NCBI RefSeq assembly: GCF_002289575.1
Contig: NZ_NTGA01000012.1
Span: 62,001 to 126,000, forward strand
Reading direction: 5' to 3'
Length of the DNA stretch: 64,000 bases
Origin: Dietzia natronolimnaea
GTDB taxonomy: Bacteria; Actinomycetota; Actinomycetes; Mycobacteriales; Mycobacteriaceae
The notes under the pieces are model-generated. The model made no database searches, was not told the origin of the DNA, and was given only the letters and a program-made list of their open reading frames with translations. A program made the position numbers and the translations under genes. Within the stretch, counting starts at the first letter, position 1; each line of letters begins with the position of its first letter. Positions 61,467 through 64,000 of this stretch are shown piece after piece.

Positions 61467-62486
61467 TCAGACCAGGAGGCCCTCGGACGCGCGTCGCCAG
61501 TCCTCTACCGGCGGGGCCAGGACGTTCTCACCGAGCACCTGCACGAGCACCGTGGAGGCGCCCGCGTCCAGGTGCTCCTGCACCCGGACCCGCGTGGCCT
61601 CGATCCCCCGGGTCACCAAGGCCGCCTGCAGGCGGTCGCTGCCGCCGCGGATGTAGTCGGACTCGTCGAAGCCCTGGCGGGTCCACGAGTTCCGGTAATT
61701 CGGCAGTCCCGTGTAGATGTTCAGGTGGTCCCGGGCCCGCGACCGCCACAGCTCGTCGTCGTCCTCTACACCTGCGGCGAGCACCGCGGCGTGTTCCACC
61801 ACCAGCGCCGGCCCGTCATCCCCGGACCCGCCGAGGATCTCGCGCGCCCGCGCGGTGTGCTCGGGCAGGGTCAGATACGGGTGCGCTCCGGAGGTCCGGT
61901 CCCGGGACAACTCGAGCATCTTGGGCCCGAGCGCGGCCAGCACCACCGGCGGCATGGTGTCCTCCCCCGCCGCCATGGGCTGGGAACGGTCGAGCGCGTC
62001 GAGGTACTCGCGCATCGCCGACAGCGGGCGACCGTAGTGGTGTCCGCGGTGCCGTTCCACCAGCGGGGCGTGGGAGACCCCGAGGCCGAGCACGAACCGA
62101 CCGGGGTGCAGGGCCTCGATGGTGCGCGCGGCCGCGCCGGCGGCCGAGGCGTCCCGTCCGTAGATGTTCGCGATTCCCGTGCCGATGGCCATGCGGCTGG
62201 TGGCCGACAGATAGAGCTGCGCGGCGGTGAACGCCTCACGCCCGACGGCCTCCCCGAACCACAGCGACCCCCAGCCCTGGTCGTCGAGTTCGCCGAGCAG
62301 GTCCGGGATCCCCGCCGGCGGCACGCCCTCAAGCGAACCCGTCCACAGGCCGACCCTCCCCAGCTGGGCGCGACCGGCCCGGTTGTCGGCAGCCCTACTG
62401 TCGTCAGCCCGGTTGCCGCCGGCCCGCTCGTGGTCAACCCGGTCGTGGTCAGCCCGATCGGTCGCATCGTGGGGGGAATCGCTCAT
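61467..62486 (-). CDS. F420-dependent-type LLM oxidoreductase
   Basis: The 339-aa protein belongs to the luciferase-like superfamily, of the mycobacterial F420-associated group: LGRVGLWTGSLEGVPPAGIP near 42-61, WGSLWFGEAVGREAFTAAQL, IGTGIANIYGRDASAAGAAA and RFVLGLGVSHAPLVERHRGH. The substrate is unknown. The first 40 residues are made of Asp/Arg/Ala repeats (ADHDRVDHERAGGNRADDSR) and are probably disordered; the true start could be later. ATG at 62486 is used. It is convergent with the secreted-protein gene. Confidence 0.85.
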   Translation of the reverse strand: MSDSPHDATDRADHDRVDHERAGGNRADDSRAADNRAGRAQLGRVGLWTGSLEGVPPAGIPDLLGELDDQGWGSLWFGEAVGREAFTAAQLYLSATSRMAIGTGIANIYGRDASAAGAAARTIEALHPGRFVLGLGVSHAPLVERHRGHHYGRPLSAMREYLDALDRSQPMAAGEDTMPPVVLAALGPKMLELSRDRTSGAHPYLTLPEHTARAREILGGSGDDGPALVVEHAAVLAAGVEDDDELWRSRARDHLNIYTGLPNYRNSWTRQGFDESDYIRGGSDRLQAALVTRGIEATRVRVQEHLDAGASTVLVQVLGENVLAPPVEDWRRASEGLLV

Positions 62487-62641
62487 GCACCCGAGTGTGC
62501 CCGACTGTGCGAGCTGCTGTGCGCCCTGAGTGCTGCGAGGCGTTTCACGCCGAAACCACGCCCCGCCCGACGGGGGCGCGGCAGACTTCAGGCGGAACAC
62601 GTTCCAGCGGCGCCCTGGGACACCGAGGAGATGAGACGTCG

Positions 62642-63925
62642 ATGTTCGAGTGGTCCGAGACCGACCTGATGATCCGAGAGGCCGTACGGGGCTTCATCGA
62701 CAAGGAGATCCGTCCGAACCTGGACGCCCTGGAGAGCGGGGAGATGACGCCGTACCCGATCATCCGCAGACTGTTCGCGGAGTTCGCGATCGACACCATG
62801 GCCGCCGACGCGGTGAGCAAGATGCTCGCCGGGCAGCGTGCGCGGGAGGCGGGCGCGTCGGAGACCTCGAGCGGAGCGATCGAGTCGAGCGGGTCGGGCG
62901 GGGCGTTCGAGGGCCAGGACTCGCTGATGGCGGTGGTGATCAGCGAGCTCGCGGGAGCGTGCATGGGCCTGGTCTCCGCGCTCGGGGTGAGCATCGGGCT
63001 GGGCGCCACGACGATCATGTCGCGCGGCACGTTGGCGCAGAAGGAACGCTGGCTGCCGGGCATCGTGACCATGGAGAAGGTCGCGTCGTGGGCGATCACG
63101 GAGCCGGACTCGGGGTCGGACGCGTTCGGCGGGATGCGGACCTACGTGCGGAGGGACGGCGACGACTACATCCTCAACGGCCGCAAGACGTTCATCACCA
63201 ACGGCCCGCACGCCGACGTGATGATCGTCTACGCCAAGCTCGACGAGGGCGCGGCAGCCGGTGTCGACGACGGTGCCGCCGCGACCGCCAAGCGGGACCG
63301 CAGGGTCCTGACCTTCGTCCTGGACACGGGGATGGACGGCCTGACCCAGAGCGCCCCGTTCAAGAAGATGGGCCTGCACAGCTCCCCCACCGGCGAGTTG
63401 TTCTTCGACGACGTCCGTCTCGGCCGCGACCGCCTCCTCGGGGAGACCGAGGACCACCGGGGTGGCGACGGGCGGGAGTCCGCCAGGTCCAGCTTCACCG
63501 CCGAGCGCACCGGTGTGGCGATCATGGCGCTGGGGATCATTCAGGAATGCCACCGGCTCTGCGTGGCCTACTCCCGGGAGCGGACCCTGTGGGGCCAGGA
63601 GATCGGACGCTTCCAACTGATCCAGCTCAAACTGGCCCGGATGGAGGTGGCGCGGATCAACGTGCAGAACATGGTGTTCCAGTCCATCGAGCGCGCGCGG
63701 GCCGGGAAGCCACTCACCCTGGCCGAGGCGTCGGCCATGAAGCTCTATTCCTCCGAGGCGGCGACCGAGGTCGCGATGGACGCGGTTCAGCTCTTCGGAG
63801 GCAACGGGTACATGGCCGAGTACCGGGTCGAACAACTCGCCAGGGATGCCAAATCGCTCATGATCTACGCCGGTAGTAACGAGATCCAGGTGACCCACAT
63901 CGCCAAGGGGCTGCTCTCGCGCTGA
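62642..63925 (+). CDS. Acyl-CoA dehydrogenase
   Basis: The 427-aa protein has ITEPDSGSDAFGGMRTYV (about 150-167) and ILNGRKTFITNGPHADVM for FAD and substrate binding, and DAVQLFGGNGYMAEYRVEQL near the C-terminus. At the usual EGT position it reads IYAGSNEIQ, so the common catalytic glutamate is Ala; a glutamate in helix G (FTAERTGVAIMALG) can serve, as in isovaleryl-CoA and long-chain enzymes. A Ser/Gly-rich insertion (about 72-95, SETSSGAIESSGSGG) is unusual. GGAGATGAG precedes the ATG. It is the last gene seen. Confidence 0.92.
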   Translation: MFEWSETDLMIREAVRGFIDKEIRPNLDALESGEMTPYPIIRRLFAEFAIDTMAADAVSKMLAGQRAREAGASETSSGAIESSGSGGAFEGQDSLMAVVISELAGACMGLVSALGVSIGLGATTIMSRGTLAQKERWLPGIVTMEKVASWAITEPDSGSDAFGGMRTYVRRDGDDYILNGRKTFITNGPHADVMIVYAKLDEGAAAGVDDGAAATAKRDRRVLTFVLDTGMDGLTQSAPFKKMGLHSSPTGELFFDDVRLGRDRLLGETEDHRGGDGRESARSSFTAERTGVAIMALGIIQECHRLCVAYSRERTLWGQEIGRFQLIQLKLARMEVARINVQNMVFQSIERARAGKPLTLAEASAMKLYSSEAATEVAMDAVQLFGGNGYMAEYRVEQLARDAKSLMIYAGSNEIQVTHIAKGLLSR

Positions 63926-64000
63926 TCATCCGGATGACGTCCCCGCGGCCCGCCCGTACCGTGGACTCACGCCGGTAGCCGGAGGTGGTGTCGCATCGAG

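Overview
This is a high-GC (roughly 70%) chromosomal window. Many genes overlap by 4 bp (ATGA or GTGA), GTG starts are frequent, and several genes have a TANNNT -10 hexamer only 6-7 nt before the start codon, a sign of leaderless mRNAs. These traits, together with an AdhC-type alcohol dehydrogenase close to the mycobacterial one, F420/FMN LLM oxidoreductases, a Ppc and an EthA/EthR-like monooxygenase-TetR arrangement, point to a mycolic-acid actinobacterium (order Mycobacteriales, Dietzia-like). The genus is inference. No tRNA, rRNA, CRISPR array or insertion sequence was seen.

Layout. 1-5.3 kb: leftward restriction-modification operon of an HTH protein with a degenerate methylase body, HsdM and HsdS; no HsdR lies in the window. 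5.6-9.7 kb: secreted protein, zinc alcohol dehydrogenase, an ESX-substrate-like small protein, an HD (p)ppGpp-hydrolase-like protein, an unknown protein and a frameshifted membrane-anchored gene. 9.8-16.8 kb: leftward nitrogen operon of APC permease, two DUF1989 proteins (UAAP1/2, carboxyguanidine deiminase type), a carboxyltransferase-only urea/guanidine carboxylase and allophanate hydrolase. 17-26.9 kb: coupled nucleotidyltransferase-Fic pair, TetR regulator, AddB/AddA-like helicase-nuclease pair and a protein carrying a GyrA-like segment. 27-35.3 kb: membrane proteins, tyrosine phosphatase, PEP carboxylase, MFS exporter, and the overlapping set sigma factor-ogt-lysE.

35.3-41.1 kb: accessory-looking stretch with a possible leader peptide, a methyltransferase, an SDR, a permease remnant between 10-bp direct repeats, a GNAT enzyme, a rhodopsin-transducer-family protein coupled to a lactone-oxidase-type flavoenzyme, and a broken DUF6615-like gene in lower-GC DNA. 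41.4-49.8 kb: L12-motif membrane protein, thiamine-binding protein, LLM oxidoreductase, DUF1622 and cupin proteins, then divergent arms of two SDRs against FMO/Baeyer-Villiger-type monooxygenase, TetR and hydrolase, which look like an oxygenative catabolic cluster, and YceI. 49.8-64 kb: two secreted proteins, alpha/beta hydrolases, SRPBCC proteins, two acyl-CoA dehydrogenases, AI-2E-family transporter, large-subunit catalase, an MFS transporter and an F420-type LLM oxidoreductase.

The least expected items are the HTH pseudo-methylase coupled to hsdMS, the split carboxylase of the guanidine/urea operon, the nucleotidyltransferase-Fic pair with a visible auto-inhibitory motif, the rhodopsin-transducer homologue, and a shared GTTGAC-n-GTCAAC palindrome at two oxidoreductase promoters. 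All assignments come from reading the sequence; no database search was run.
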